Source: Pseudomonadota bacterium
Lineage (GTDB): Bacteria; Desulfobacterota; Desulfobacteria; Desulfobacterales; JAHIVH01
Reading direction: 5' to 3'
Assembly: GCA_018816735.1 (NCBI GenBank)
Contig: JAHIVH010000111.1
Location: forward strand, 1 to 46,855
Length of the DNA stretch: 46,855 nucleotides
Shown: positions 22,676 to 32,498 of the stretch, one piece after another
Layout of the letters: the number at the start of each line of letters is the position of its first letter
Numbering within the stretch: position 1 is the first letter of the stretch
The notes under the pieces: model-generated
Told to the model about the DNA's origin: nothing
Seen by the model: the letters and a program-made list of their open reading frames with translations, nothing else
The model's database searches: none
Translations under genes and position numbers: made by a program

Positions 22676-25498
22676 TTATTCCTCCTCAAATTCTGCGTGG
22701 CTGAATCCGAGTGTCTGACTGTTTTCCTTTACGGTTCGGCGAATAGGATCTTCGAATCCCTTAACCGAAATAGCCTCAATTTCCAGTGTGATATTTACTT
22801 GAGTTCCCAGCATGCTTGAAAAATGTTGAATAATTTCCTGAGCGATATCTGAAAATTTAAGAGAGGCTTTAATTGGATCAAGCTTTACCGAACCGTGAAA
22901 ACGACGAAATAATTTATTGATCGGTAGGGCCGATGAATCATCAGCGATTCCATCAGAAACTAACTCTGAAATTCCTTTTGTGCTGGTACTGTCTACCGAA
23001 AGAGATGAATAATCAGTAACTTGTGAAGATACCTGGGATGCTTTTCTTTCGGTATCAATCTGTTTCAAGGCCGTGTCTTTTTGGATAAGGAGACTATTTT
23101 CGTCCATATACACAGAACCGCTTCTGCCAAATATCAGGCCCGTATACCTTTCCCCGTCTTTTCCTGAAGCATAGCCGAAAAAATCTTTGCTCTCGATTCC
23201 GGCAGCAACAGTTTCCCGTAGCACATTTTCGTCAACGAGCCTTGGCATATAGGTATACCGACAAAAATCATTCCAAATGGCTTTTAATCCCACATCTTTT
23301 CGATCTTCTTTGAAATACCATTTCTGTAATTGATTATTCAGATGAATAGGCGCCCAACGTGGAATCAGTATTTCGTTTTCAGCAAGGATATGGATGATAG
23401 CCGGTACAATATTGGTTTCTGTGGTAGTTACCTTTTGTTCCTCCCAATGAAAATTCCCCAGACCGCCTTTCGGGTTTATTCCCTGATTTGGGGCAAGTAC
23501 CCATTTATATGTCTGACTGATGACACCATTTAAACGTTCATCATAATCATTCCGATTTTTAGTTGCCTCTTTAATTCTGTGTTGATCGAGATTTAAAGCA
23601 TCTTTATCATCAACGATGGATAGCCAGGCAAGATATCGTTTTGTATTGTCATAAAGAGAGGATGTGGCATCCGCATCCGCACAAAGAAAAATCAACCGGT
23701 TTTGATTCAGTCTTGGTTGTAGACCCCGTTTTTGAATAATTTCCATAGCAGTCTTTATCGCCATATTCTCTTTCTGTTTCCAGAGATGGGACGCCGTAGG
23801 TGGTAAAACAATCAGCCGGATATGGGAATCATCCGGAATATCATTGTGTGGTGTAAAGACATGAATGCCGAAAAAAGTCTTGCCACGAAGCGTCCCTTTC
23901 AATCTTTTCGCTATTTCTGGAAAAAGGTGTTCCTCCCGTTTAAAACGAGAGATTCGGTCCTCAGCCTCCCTTCGAAGATTGGTATGGGTATCGTACCAAT
24001 ACCGGTCATTTCCGGAATAAAGAAAGTACAACTGATCATTGAGCCTTCTTAAGGCATCATCAAAAGTACCGGATGATTGCCCTGGCTGGGTGCAGCCCAG
24101 TCTGACATGTTCCGCATTAATCCCCCGAATTCGCTGACCAGATGTTGTGGGGGCGCTACCAAGGAATATAGACCTTGACACCCTTCTGGCCGCATGGATG
24201 CTTCCAAACCGGGTGTCTACATTATCCAATTGGGTGGTCATCGCTTTTTGTCCATCCACATCTCTGTCCAACACAGGTTCCCAACCTGTGGGCAAATATC
24301 GGATCAGTTCACTTTTCACCTGATTGTCATACATGGGAATCGATCCCGGCATGATCAGTAAATCCTTGTTCCCATCTGCCCAAAGACGATGCACAACCAT
24401 CGCCATTAAACGGAGGACACCTCGGGTCCGCTGAAAGTTTTCGAGCGTTGCCCAGTCTTCATATAGCCGGTCAAATACTTCAGGGTGGAACGGATATGCC
24501 GCCTTCATGCGTGACAGGTAATTCGATTCTTTGGTTTCAGAAGGATAATTGCCGCCCTCGATATACATATTTGCAAATGCCTTACAAACCGCATCCCGCG
24601 TATCTTGGTCAGAAAGCGGTGCAAACAGCCTCCTTCGGACAATCTCAAATCCTTCTTCGGAACTGACCGGTTTCCAGATTGCTTCAAGCCGGTGAAATAA
24701 ATGTTCGATTTGCTTCAGTGCATATTTTCCCTGTTCACCACCCGCTTCAAGGTCTGATTCCGGGAGGGAGGCAAGAACCATGGCACAAGGAACATGCCCG
24801 GCTGCTTCGGTCAGGGCTTGCAAAAATGCCATATTTGAGCCAAACGTTCCACCTGCATAATCTTTACCCTCTGAAAATTGGCGGATATATGCAACGGTTT
24901 CATCCATCAGGATGATACATGGCGAAAACCGTTTAAATAGATCTGCAAGAATTTCCTTACCGGGAGAGGTGCCTTCCTGATCAGCTTTCTCCAGCATCCT
25001 GTACCCTTCTTCTCCGCCGAGTTGCCAGCCGATTTCTCCCCAAAGCGTGTGAATGGTAATGTTTCCTTTTTTTCGCGGCTGAGAAGGACCCAGACTGTTA
25101 CCATCCAGTACTGCCACATGGGCGCGAGGGATCTCGCTGATATTCAATTGATCAAGGATCACCGGAACACCGGGTAGCTGGGAGGCCAGTTTTTCTCCTT
25201 TTGCAATGTGATATACCGCCATCATCGCATGAGTCTTCCCCCCTCCAAAAGCGGTCTGGAGCTGAACGACCGGATCTCCCCCTTTTCCTGTCAATCGTTT
25301 TACTACGCTAATTAGCATTAGTTTCATGCCTTCCGTAATAAACGTACGCTCGAAAAAAAGAGACGGGTTCTGATATTCAGAAGATGCTGAGCCACTCGCT
25401 ACCTTGTTCAGGTCTGCGGCAAATTCGGATTCCTGAAATGTTCCCTCCAGTACATTTTGGTGGGGGGTGATGAGTTCACGCCATGGTTTTAGGCTCAT
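22676..25498 (-). CDS. DUF499 family P-loop ATPase of the second defence system
   Basis: 940 aa from the ATG at 25498 (MSLKPWRELITPHQNVLEG), chosen because AAGGA lies seven bases upstream and the start then falls after the methyltransferase stop; an ATG at 25564 would overlap that gene. Walker A is TAFGGGKTH (about residues 80-88) and Walker B IILMDETVAYI (about 190-200). LSDQDTRDAVC and FHPEVFDRLYEDW further on are typical of DUF499. The C-terminal 150 residues contain a Ser/Thr-rich linker and a beta-alpha segment. DUF499 proteins are relatives of BREX BrxC/PglY and are encoded with DUF1156 methylases in predicted phage-defence loci, where ATP-driven remodelling on DNA is presumed. Confidence 0.9.
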   Translation of the reverse strand: MSLKPWRELITPHQNVLEGTFQESEFAADLNKVASGSASSEYQNPSLFFERTFITEGMKLMLISVVKRLTGKGGDPVVQLQTAFGGGKTHAMMAVYHIAKGEKLASQLPGVPVILDQLNISEIPRAHVAVLDGNSLGPSQPRKKGNITIHTLWGEIGWQLGGEEGYRMLEKADQEGTSPGKEILADLFKRFSPCIILMDETVAYIRQFSEGKDYAGGTFGSNMAFLQALTEAAGHVPCAMVLASLPESDLEAGGEQGKYALKQIEHLFHRLEAIWKPVSSEEGFEIVRRRLFAPLSDQDTRDAVCKAFANMYIEGGNYPSETKESNYLSRMKAAYPFHPEVFDRLYEDWATLENFQRTRGVLRLMAMVVHRLWADGNKDLLIMPGSIPMYDNQVKSELIRYLPTGWEPVLDRDVDGQKAMTTQLDNVDTRFGSIHAARRVSRSIFLGSAPTTSGQRIRGINAEHVRLGCTQPGQSSGTFDDALRRLNDQLYFLYSGNDRYWYDTHTNLRREAEDRISRFKREEHLFPEIAKRLKGTLRGKTFFGIHVFTPHNDIPDDSHIRLIVLPPTASHLWKQKENMAIKTAMEIIQKRGLQPRLNQNRLIFLCADADATSSLYDNTKRYLAWLSIVDDKDALNLDQHRIKEATKNRNDYDERLNGVISQTYKWVLAPNQGINPKGGLGNFHWEEQKVTTTETNIVPAIIHILAENEILIPRWAPIHLNNQLQKWYFKEDRKDVGLKAIWNDFCRYTYMPRLVDENVLRETVAAGIESKDFFGYASGKDGERYTGLIFGRSGSVYMDENSLLIQKDTALKQIDTERKASQVSSQVTDYSSLSVDSTSTKGISELVSDGIADDSSALPINKLFRRFHGSVKLDPIKASLKFSDIAQEIIQHFSSMLGTQVNITLEIEAISVKGFEDPIRRTVKENSQTLGFSHAEFEEE

Positions 25499-25529
25499 AT
25501 ATAAATCCTTTTTGTTCTCAGATCTATTT

Positions 25530-28367
25530 TCAAAAAAGTTCCAATTGTTTTCTGCTATGGCCAACTGTAAGACTGGCTTTCATAATGGCATGCCAGCTGG
25601 TGATCAGTTCATTATAGTTTCTGGCATCTTCAGTCCAGCCTTTTCGTTCACAGACTGTATAAAGCCGGTATGCCAATTGACGGATAGATTCTGTTTTTTC
25701 CGGCATTTTGGCAAGGAGTGTGCCTGCGGCAGTTTCACTTTCCTTTAAAGCACGACAAATATGGTGACAGGCTTCCCACACAGATGTTCGGAGATCTTTT
25801 CCCGGGTCCCAGTCCGAAGGGTATTCCATGGCTTTCAAGAGTCTCACTTTCCCCTTGCCAGATTCGATGACACCGGCCTGCTGTACCCCGTCAACCGTGG
25901 TTCCTTTTGCCCGTGCCAGCACATCTGCCTCGCCGAAAGGACCTTCCTTGAAACCGTATTGCTGGAACCAGTCCACACAAAACCGAGTATCCGGCCCCAT
26001 GTCACTTTCCGCGTGGGTGAAATATTCGTCAATGGCCTTGTTGATGAGAGTCAGTGCGGTATGAACGGTCATGGGGGTACCATCCGCTTCAAGGACAGCA
26101 GCATATTTTGAAAAAACAGCCATACCCGGGCCGATAGCAGCTTGTGCAAGATCCACCGGTGCGATGGGGGATGCGCCTTCTTTTCCGCCGATCATGTCTT
26201 CCAGGGCTTCAGGAAGGGTTTCTTCGAGTTCAATTAAAAATTGTTTGAGGGATAGAGTTTCAGCATTCAAGTCTTTTTTTCGGCAGACGAGGACGATGGA
26301 GGAGGCAAGGGCGTTGGTCTTTTGTCCCACCATTCTTCTATCAAGTTCCGTTCGCATGGGCCATGTTCCGGTAATCGAGAATCCCGCTTTGATAACTGCA
26401 GAAATAAAAGTCTCCCACCCAGTGGATGCGGTACCCGCTTCGACGGTATCCGATTGCTTGAAGGCGTAATAAATACTTACTGGAAATGTCGGATGGCAGG
26501 AAGTCGCCATGTTTTGTATGGCATGGGTCATTCCCTCCATGAAAAATGTTTCAGCCTTTTTTTTGGTGCCATGACGATATGGAGTTGCCACTAACTCTTG
26601 CTCCTTGGGCACCAGCATGGTAGAGAATATATCTGAAAAGATATCCTTGAGCGGCCTTCGTAACCAAACGTAGAAAAAGTCTGAAAGGTCGGCATAGCCG
26701 ATATTGTCATAATATGGAGGATCAGTAGAATAAATTATCGACTTATTGTCATTCCCAATTTGTACATCAGCTTGTAAGGCTATTCCTTTTGATACAGTAG
26801 AAACAGAGTGAAGCCCCCCAACTATTGATTTAATTCCACCATCAAAATTACCACTCGAATTCGAGAATGGATTGCTCTCGGCAAAATCCCATGTCATCGG
26901 GATTGCTTGTCGACCAAACGTATTTCGCGCATGTTCTCGTAAAGATGCCCAAGCGCAAATTGTAGAATTTCTGTCAGCTACTTTATCTACCGCAAACGCC
27001 AAGTAAACCGCCATAGCATCCCCATAAGCCGTTGCGCCCGAACCTCCGTCATTCAGGCCAATGCCGTCATTTGTCCACCCGGCAGATCGGGCATCCTGAA
27101 TCACCTTTTCCCTTGCCTCCTGCACCAGATCAGAAAATGTGGTTAGGGCCAAGAGCTGACGGGGAGTGAACAGATCACTGTATTTTGTTAATCCATATCC
27201 CACAGTCCAAAAGTTACGTGGATCATCAGGCAAATTTTGATTTGGTTTCCATTTAGGTTTCACCTGATCTACCACCTTTGCCATATCCTCGTCCGGCGAC
27301 AAATAAATCCGACCTCTTGACCCCTCGGCTACGACCGCCATAAGCCGAACTCCCATGTTGCCAGCCTTTCCTTCTTTCTTGATATAATCGGGGGCAATGG
27401 GAACATCCGATAACAAACATCTGAAATTCGCACCTCTCCCAAGCTTCGTTCCGTTTTTCATCGCATCGGAATTTTCAGGCATGCCGCTTCTGATAGTGAA
27501 CCGATAGCTGTTTCCTTCCAGTATCGGTTCCACCCATGCTTCCTTCCCCTTTTTGGTGGAAAGAAAAAAGTTGGAAACAAGGGGCACATGTACGCCGTTC
27601 ATAGCCGGATTAGGTGAGGCGACCGTCCGCGCCCACAGCCAGGCAATCACCGTGGCCTTTCCACTACTATGTTTCTTGGGTAGATCCACTTCGGGATAAA
27701 GGTGCCCGATCCGTTTGAAGGCTTCCTCCCGCATCCAGTGTCCATAGCGCCAGACATCTTCTGCCAGACCTCTGGCACCGGTCCACCCTTCGTCAAAGGT
27801 TTTATTATCGCCCTTTGGCAAAGGGCCAATCGGTTTTATTCCTGAAAATTTATAAGGTATTTCAATCATGGCCTTATTGATCATCACCGCCACCGGATTT
27901 AAATCCGAAGCATGGGCTTCCAGGCCCAATCGTTGCGCTTCCAAAGGGATGGAGCCGCCCCCTGCAAAGGGGTCTAGAAAAGGGGGCATTTTTTCCGGAT
28001 CTTCACCGGTCAGTTCACATGTTTCCCGCCAGGATTTTCGGATTTCCTCACGGGCCTGCTTAAGGACTTTTTCATTGGTGGTGTTTTCCCATTTGACAAG
28101 ATCCCGAATAATCTGAAACAGCCGCTCCCTTTCCCGATGGGCATCAGCCTTGGTCTGGCCTTTATATTTTCCATATCCTCTTTTCCCGCCGGGATCATTG
28201 ACAAGCTGTGCAAAAAGAACCGCCCTCGCCACAGCCAGCGGGCGCCTTGCCCACCAGAGATGAAAGGTTGACGGGTGACCTTGACGGATCGATTTTTCGC
28301 GTGTGGCAGCGACATTGATATCATCCAGTGGTAGTGCCACTTCAATCAGTTTTTTAGGATATTCCAT
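25530..28367 (-). CDS. DUF1156 Zn-ribbon-type adenine DNA methyltransferase
   Basis: 945 aa. The DUF1156 opening is clear: YPKKLIEVALPLDDIN (residues 3-18) and HPSTFHLWWARRPLAVAR (about 32-49). AdoMet motif I is LDPFAGGGSIPLEA (about 128-141) and the catalytic motif DPPYYDN lies near 548-554. Between them are the large insertions typical of COG1743. A C-terminal helical region follows (IRQLAYRLYTVCERKG). DNA N6-adenine methylation as self-marking is the expected role. It lies between helicase and ATPase genes with gaps of 16 and 31 bases, so the three are one operon. It is paralogous in type to the methyltransferase of the first locus but of clearly different sequence. Confidence 0.92.
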   Translation of the reverse strand: MEYPKKLIEVALPLDDINVAATREKSIRQGHPSTFHLWWARRPLAVARAVLFAQLVNDPGGKRGYGKYKGQTKADAHRERERLFQIIRDLVKWENTTNEKVLKQAREEIRKSWRETCELTGEDPEKMPPFLDPFAGGGSIPLEAQRLGLEAHASDLNPVAVMINKAMIEIPYKFSGIKPIGPLPKGDNKTFDEGWTGARGLAEDVWRYGHWMREEAFKRIGHLYPEVDLPKKHSSGKATVIAWLWARTVASPNPAMNGVHVPLVSNFFLSTKKGKEAWVEPILEGNSYRFTIRSGMPENSDAMKNGTKLGRGANFRCLLSDVPIAPDYIKKEGKAGNMGVRLMAVVAEGSRGRIYLSPDEDMAKVVDQVKPKWKPNQNLPDDPRNFWTVGYGLTKYSDLFTPRQLLALTTFSDLVQEAREKVIQDARSAGWTNDGIGLNDGGSGATAYGDAMAVYLAFAVDKVADRNSTICAWASLREHARNTFGRQAIPMTWDFAESNPFSNSSGNFDGGIKSIVGGLHSVSTVSKGIALQADVQIGNDNKSIIYSTDPPYYDNIGYADLSDFFYVWLRRPLKDIFSDIFSTMLVPKEQELVATPYRHGTKKKAETFFMEGMTHAIQNMATSCHPTFPVSIYYAFKQSDTVEAGTASTGWETFISAVIKAGFSITGTWPMRTELDRRMVGQKTNALASSIVLVCRKKDLNAETLSLKQFLIELEETLPEALEDMIGGKEGASPIAPVDLAQAAIGPGMAVFSKYAAVLEADGTPMTVHTALTLINKAIDEYFTHAESDMGPDTRFCVDWFQQYGFKEGPFGEADVLARAKGTTVDGVQQAGVIESGKGKVRLLKAMEYPSDWDPGKDLRTSVWEACHHICRALKESETAAGTLLAKMPEKTESIRQLAYRLYTVCERKGWTEDARNYNELITSWHAIMKASLTVGHSRKQLELF

Positions 28368-28383
28368 TTATGTTTTTCCAATT

Positions 28384-31300
28384 CTAATTCGATTTATCAG
28401 ATCTTTCCAACAATGCATTCAGTTCAAAATTAATGCTCGTAACACCAAACCCCGGTTCCTGATCAAATGGCATGCTTATATAATATGGGCCTTCGGGTTT
28501 ATCACCATCGACCAAAACAATGGCCAGAATATATTTTTCCGGCTGATTCAATCCCGCCAAAATTTCATTTTTGGTGACCGTGACGGTTTGCGCCCCTTTT
28601 ACCCGTCCCTTGACCTCAATAAAACGGGGGTCCCCGTTTTCCGTTCGTGATTGAATGTCCCAGCCGTATTTTGCCTGGGAAACATCTTCCGGTACAAATC
28701 CAAGCTGTTTTTCTTTTTCCATGACCGACTGCATGGCCAATTTTTCAATCCTTGCTCGGGCAGCAGGATCAGCTGCCCATTGGGGCACGTCAATTCCTTT
28801 TTGTTTATTCAGATACCCCTGCGGAATAATCAACGCACCTCCCACAATCACCGGGGTGCTGGAAACAACGTGCCGTTGGTCTTCCAGCTCCTTTTTACGG
28901 ACCTGAAGGCGGTTGGTCAGTTCTTCGGCAGTCCTCCGGGCTTTTTCGACCTGCATGAAAGGCTGCTTTCCGGCCTGATGTTCCAGCAACAATTGTTCAT
29001 AGCGATGACTCCAGTAATTGATTTCCTTGGTCAGTCGTTCATGAACCGCCTGAAGTGTCAGATCGATCATTTTCTCCCGCCTGAATTTCACTTCTTCGAA
29101 ATGCTTCGGGACCAGGTTTTTTACGGCATGCTCAAGGGCTGGTAATTCCATATTCCGTTTTAACCAGGGTTGATTAAGAACATCCTGAACAATAATACTA
29201 TCTTCTTCAGTAGGCGTCTCATAATCTAGATAGGGTGCGTGGCCGCCCTGATATGTGTTGCCGCTCTCATCGGTCAACACAAACTGCATTCTTCTGGAAA
29301 TGATGCGTTCCTGACCGTGTTTATCCTTCCCTCCATCCCTGATGGTATGCTCTATGATATAAAGGATATAAGGTTCGGTCCCTTCATCGGATCGGTCCAC
29401 CAGTATGGTTCCCCGTTTTAAAAGATCACGGAATTTTTCCTGGATCATATCTATTGTGGCATCCATTAAAGGATGACCGGGCGTAATCAGGTCCGCCATG
29501 GGTTTGCCATCCATCCGCACCTTGTCTTTTTCAAAACAGATCCGTTCATATCGTCTCAGAATAGGTCTGCCGGAACCGATAAGTCGATCCCTTGAATGAA
29601 TCGCTCCTGGCACATAGCTGATTTCAAACCGGCCTTTCTCCCGGTTTTTCAATTGACCGCCTAGCGAAACAAAGGCTTCTTCAAAAAATGCCCGAATAAA
29701 AAAAGGCTGAAGTTTAAGGGCTTTGGCTCTTTCCATCTCTTCTTTGATCCGGAACAATTTTCCGGTGTCCATATGGTCGGCAGCAAGGGCATTTCGTTCG
29801 ATAATTTTTTTCAGATGTTCGGTATCAAGGACATTTTCGACAGTTTCATACAGTTTCGCCCGGATGTCCTCCCGGTCACCATAACGGATGGCTTCGATAA
29901 GGAGATCTTTAAGCGAGCGCTCTTCAAATATTTGGCCGAGGATGTCAAACACCTTCCCGCCCAATGTTTCTCTTTCCTTCTCGAGTTTGTCAAAAAGTCG
30001 CAGGAACACATCTCCTTCGCGGGTTTGACTGGCCACCATATTCCATAAATGACACACCTCTGTCTGGCCGATACGATGAATACGTCCAAAACGCTGTTCC
30101 AATCGGTTGGGATTCCATGGCAGGTCATAATTGATCATTAAATTGGCCCGTTGAAGGTTGATACCTTCACCAGCAGCATCGGTGGCGATGAGAATCAAAA
30201 CATTCTTATCCTGGGTAAACTGTTCCTGCACCTTCCTTCGATCTTCCCTTTTAACACCGCCATGAATCAACACAACAGATTCTTCATTACCCATAAGACC
30301 TGTAATACGATCATAAAGATACCGAAGGGTGTCTTTATGCTCGGTAAAAATGATAATTTTGCGCCGGTTGCCATGTCTGTCAGTCATTTCAGGGTTGTCC
30401 TGAAGTAGTCTGGAAAGTTCAAGCCATTTGCGGTCCTCTTCAGCTTGCCTGACAAGCCTTGCTTGTTCAACAAGCTTTTCAAGACTGTCTATTTCCGCTT
30501 CAAGCTCGGCGATGGTCTGAGCTGCCGTTGCCTGGTCAATCACCTCGTCTTCCAGATCCTCAACTTCATTATCCGGTGCATCATCAATAAATTCATCATA
30601 TTCTTCTTCCGTCATGGCTCTTGCATTGCCAAGTTCCGATAACCCGCGTTTGTTTTGCCTGACTTCTTCCAACATCTGAAGCATTTTTTTGTGTCTGCGC
30701 ATAAGAGACTGATAAATTGCCTCCGGAGAGGATGCCAGACGACGCTGAAGAATCGTAAGCGCAAAACCAATGTTTCCTTTCCTTTTTTTATCGAGGTTAT
30801 CAGCGCGATTCATTTCATTTCGGACATAATCAGTTACATTCGTATAAAGAGCTTCCTCCAAACCGGAAAGTTGATAATTCACCGTATAGGCCCTACGTTC
30901 CGGAAATAAAGGGGTGGCATCAAATTTTAATAATTCTTCCTTAATCATGCGCCGCATCAGGTCAGACGTATCCACCAGATGGGTGCCATCCCGAAATTTC
31001 CCATAAAACCGATCCGGATCAATTAGCGCAAGAAATGTCTGAAAATCCGCCTCTTTTCCATTATGAGGCGTCGCTGTCATTAATAATAAATGGCGGGTAA
31101 TTTGACCCAGCGCTTCACCCAGTTGATACCTTTTGGTTCTATTAAGTTTTCTACCAAACCAGGAGGCCGACATCTTGTGTGCCTCATCAACTACAATCAA
31201 ATCCCAGTCGGTATTTTGAAGCTTTGCTAGCAAATCCTCGGCACGGGCAAGCTGATCCACACGGGCGATTAAATGATTTTTTTCATCAAAAGGATTTCCG

Positions 31301-31875
31301 GATCTTGTAGCTTCAACCATCTCACGGTTAAAAATTTCAAAAGACAAGCCGAATTTCTGGTCCATTTCATCTTGCCACTGTTCAACAAGATTTCCCGGGG
31401 CGACAATGAGGCAACGTTTAAGGTCTCCTCTTATAATCAGCTCCCGTATCAGCAATCCGGCCATGATGGTTTTCCCGGCCCCCGGATCGTCTGCAAGAAG
31501 AAAACGAAGTGGCTGCCGTGGAAGCATGGCATCATAAACGGCTGTTATCTGATGAGGAAGAGGATCAACGGTTGATGAGTGGACAGCCATTAAGGGATCA
31601 AACAGATAGGCCAAATGAATACGATGGGCTTCAGCAGCAAGTTTAAAATCTGAGCTGTTGCCGTCAAAACTCCAGGGCCGACCGACTTCAGTGAGGGAAA
31701 GGCCATCCTCATCGGATCTGAACAACATACGCTCGCCAAGCGTCCCTTGGGAATCTTTATAAAAAATGGAAAGAGAATCCTCTCCGATTCGGTCGATACC
31801 GACAATCTTGACAGATTGATTGGGAATAATCCCATTTAGCACGGAATCTTTTTTAATATCTTCGAGTTTAACCAT
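28384..31875 (-). CDS. SNF2-type helicase with C-terminal DUF3883 domain
   Basis: 1163 aa. Walker A DDPGAGKTIMAG (about 130-141), DEAH in LIVVDEAHKM (about 225-234), LLMTATPHNG (about 263-272), and the C-lobe motifs ATDAAGEGINLQ (about 562-573) and PNRLEQRFGRIHRIGQ (about 588-603) define an SNF2/superfamily 2 translocase. The last ~110 residues carry YGWDIQSR...RFIEVKGRV, the DUF3883 pattern, related to nuclease-like folds. A coiled-coil near 440-480 (EVEDLEDEVIDQATAAQ) links the parts. BREX type 3 and DISARM class 1 contain similar helicases (BrxHII, DrmD). A direct cut or DNA-binding by DUF3883 is possible; the E-V-K part of a nuclease motif is present. Confidence 0.92.
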   Translation of the reverse strand: MVKLEDIKKDSVLNGIIPNQSVKIVGIDRIGEDSLSIFYKDSQGTLGERMLFRSDEDGLSLTEVGRPWSFDGNSSDFKLAAEAHRIHLAYLFDPLMAVHSSTVDPLPHQITAVYDAMLPRQPLRFLLADDPGAGKTIMAGLLIRELIIRGDLKRCLIVAPGNLVEQWQDEMDQKFGLSFEIFNREMVEATRSGNPFDEKNHLIARVDQLARAEDLLAKLQNTDWDLIVVDEAHKMSASWFGRKLNRTKRYQLGEALGQITRHLLLMTATPHNGKEADFQTFLALIDPDRFYGKFRDGTHLVDTSDLMRRMIKEELLKFDATPLFPERRAYTVNYQLSGLEEALYTNVTDYVRNEMNRADNLDKKRKGNIGFALTILQRRLASSPEAIYQSLMRRHKKMLQMLEEVRQNKRGLSELGNARAMTEEEYDEFIDDAPDNEVEDLEDEVIDQATAAQTIAELEAEIDSLEKLVEQARLVRQAEEDRKWLELSRLLQDNPEMTDRHGNRRKIIIFTEHKDTLRYLYDRITGLMGNEESVVLIHGGVKREDRRKVQEQFTQDKNVLILIATDAAGEGINLQRANLMINYDLPWNPNRLEQRFGRIHRIGQTEVCHLWNMVASQTREGDVFLRLFDKLEKERETLGGKVFDILGQIFEERSLKDLLIEAIRYGDREDIRAKLYETVENVLDTEHLKKIIERNALAADHMDTGKLFRIKEEMERAKALKLQPFFIRAFFEEAFVSLGGQLKNREKGRFEISYVPGAIHSRDRLIGSGRPILRRYERICFEKDKVRMDGKPMADLITPGHPLMDATIDMIQEKFRDLLKRGTILVDRSDEGTEPYILYIIEHTIRDGGKDKHGQERIISRRMQFVLTDESGNTYQGGHAPYLDYETPTEEDSIIVQDVLNQPWLKRNMELPALEHAVKNLVPKHFEEVKFRREKMIDLTLQAVHERLTKEINYWSHRYEQLLLEHQAGKQPFMQVEKARRTAEELTNRLQVRKKELEDQRHVVSSTPVIVGGALIIPQGYLNKQKGIDVPQWAADPAARARIEKLAMQSVMEKEKQLGFVPEDVSQAKYGWDIQSRTENGDPRFIEVKGRVKGAQTVTVTKNEILAGLNQPEKYILAIVLVDGDKPEGPYYISMPFDQEPGFGVTSINFELNALLERSDKSN

Positions 31876-31935
31876 TTGGGGGGTTCCTTATTGTCAATAA
31901 ATGTCCCGGAACGGTCTATATATTCTGAAAAAACC

Positions 31936-32133
31936 TCATTTGTCTGTAACTTTAGATATAGCTGTTTCCTTAAGCCAGACATCAATAGCATCCTTATGAA
32001 AACGCCAGTGCTTCCCGATTTTTTGACCAGGAAGCTTCCCCTCCTGTGCCAATCTATATAGCGTTGATTTGGGAATTTTAAGATAGACGGATAGTTCCTC
32101 AATTGTCAGAATACTGTTTTGTATTTCCATCAT
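31936..32133 (-). CDS. Excisionase-type HTH DNA-binding protein
   Basis: 65 aa with one wHTH: LTIEELSVYLKIPKSTLYRL (residues 9-28) followed by GKLPGQKIGKHWRFHKDAID. This is the helix-turn-helix_17/excisionase pattern. It is the first gene of the second defence operon, 60 bases ahead of the helicase, so it may be the local regulator of the operon, or an Xis-like factor of the element. Two starts (MM) are adjacent. A promoter with tandem repeats lies directly upstream. Confidence 0.85.
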   Translation of the reverse strand: MMEIQNSILTIEELSVYLKIPKSTLYRLAQEGKLPGQKIGKHWRFHKDAIDVWLKETAISKVTDK

Positions 32134-32168
32134 ATAAAATGCCTTATTTTTTTAACGAAATTGTATTC

Positions 32169-32198
32169 GTTATTATCAGTTATTATCACCAGTCGCAA
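32169..32198 (-). promoter_or_regulatory. Predicted promoter of the second defence operon with tandem repeat
   Basis: Read on the - strand: TTGCGA (32198-32193), 17 bases, TAATAA (32175-32170). A 10-bp unit, GTTATTATCA on the + strand, is present twice head to tail (32169-32178 and 32179-32188) and covers the -10 region and spacer. It is a likely binding site for the HTH protein encoded 36 bases further on. Confidence 0.5.
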
Positions 32199-32200
32199 GT

Positions 32201-32498
32201 TTTTATTATAATTTGAGGTCGGTCTAACTGTATGGAATTCGTCTCCGGAATTGACATGCCATCGAAAATTTTTGAATGTGCAGGATATGCTGTAATAATA
32301 TATCAGGTAAACATTTCAGAAGAAATTTTTAACTGTAATTAATATGAAAGGATAAGGAAATATTTTCAGATAAAAAGTATTGATAAATGAATCTAATTCT
32401 CTTTGGAAATCAAGAGGGAAAATATTATATCAAAATTTTACATCCTACAATGGAAGGAATTCAAATAGTGCTTGAGGCATTAAAAAACACAGATGAGC
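32201..32498. other. Non-coding stretch between defence promoter and prophage lysis gene
   Basis: 298 AT-rich bases. On the + strand a short frame starts at 32387 (MNLILFGNQEGKYYIKI...) and reads protein-like only up to about 32500, then runs antisense through the endolysin gene; it may be a gene remnant cut at the prophage edge. No terminator with a clear T-run and no att core were recognised. Confidence 0.35.

Noticed and set aside
25499..25564. ATG at 25564 as start of the DUF499 gene
   Set aside because: It would overlap the methyltransferase end, and the 22 extra residues do not look like the family; the ATG at 25498 has a good ribosome site.
21931..31875. Complete DISARM system
   Set aside because: Only helicase- and methylase-type parts are present; DrmA, DrmB and DrmC are not in the window.
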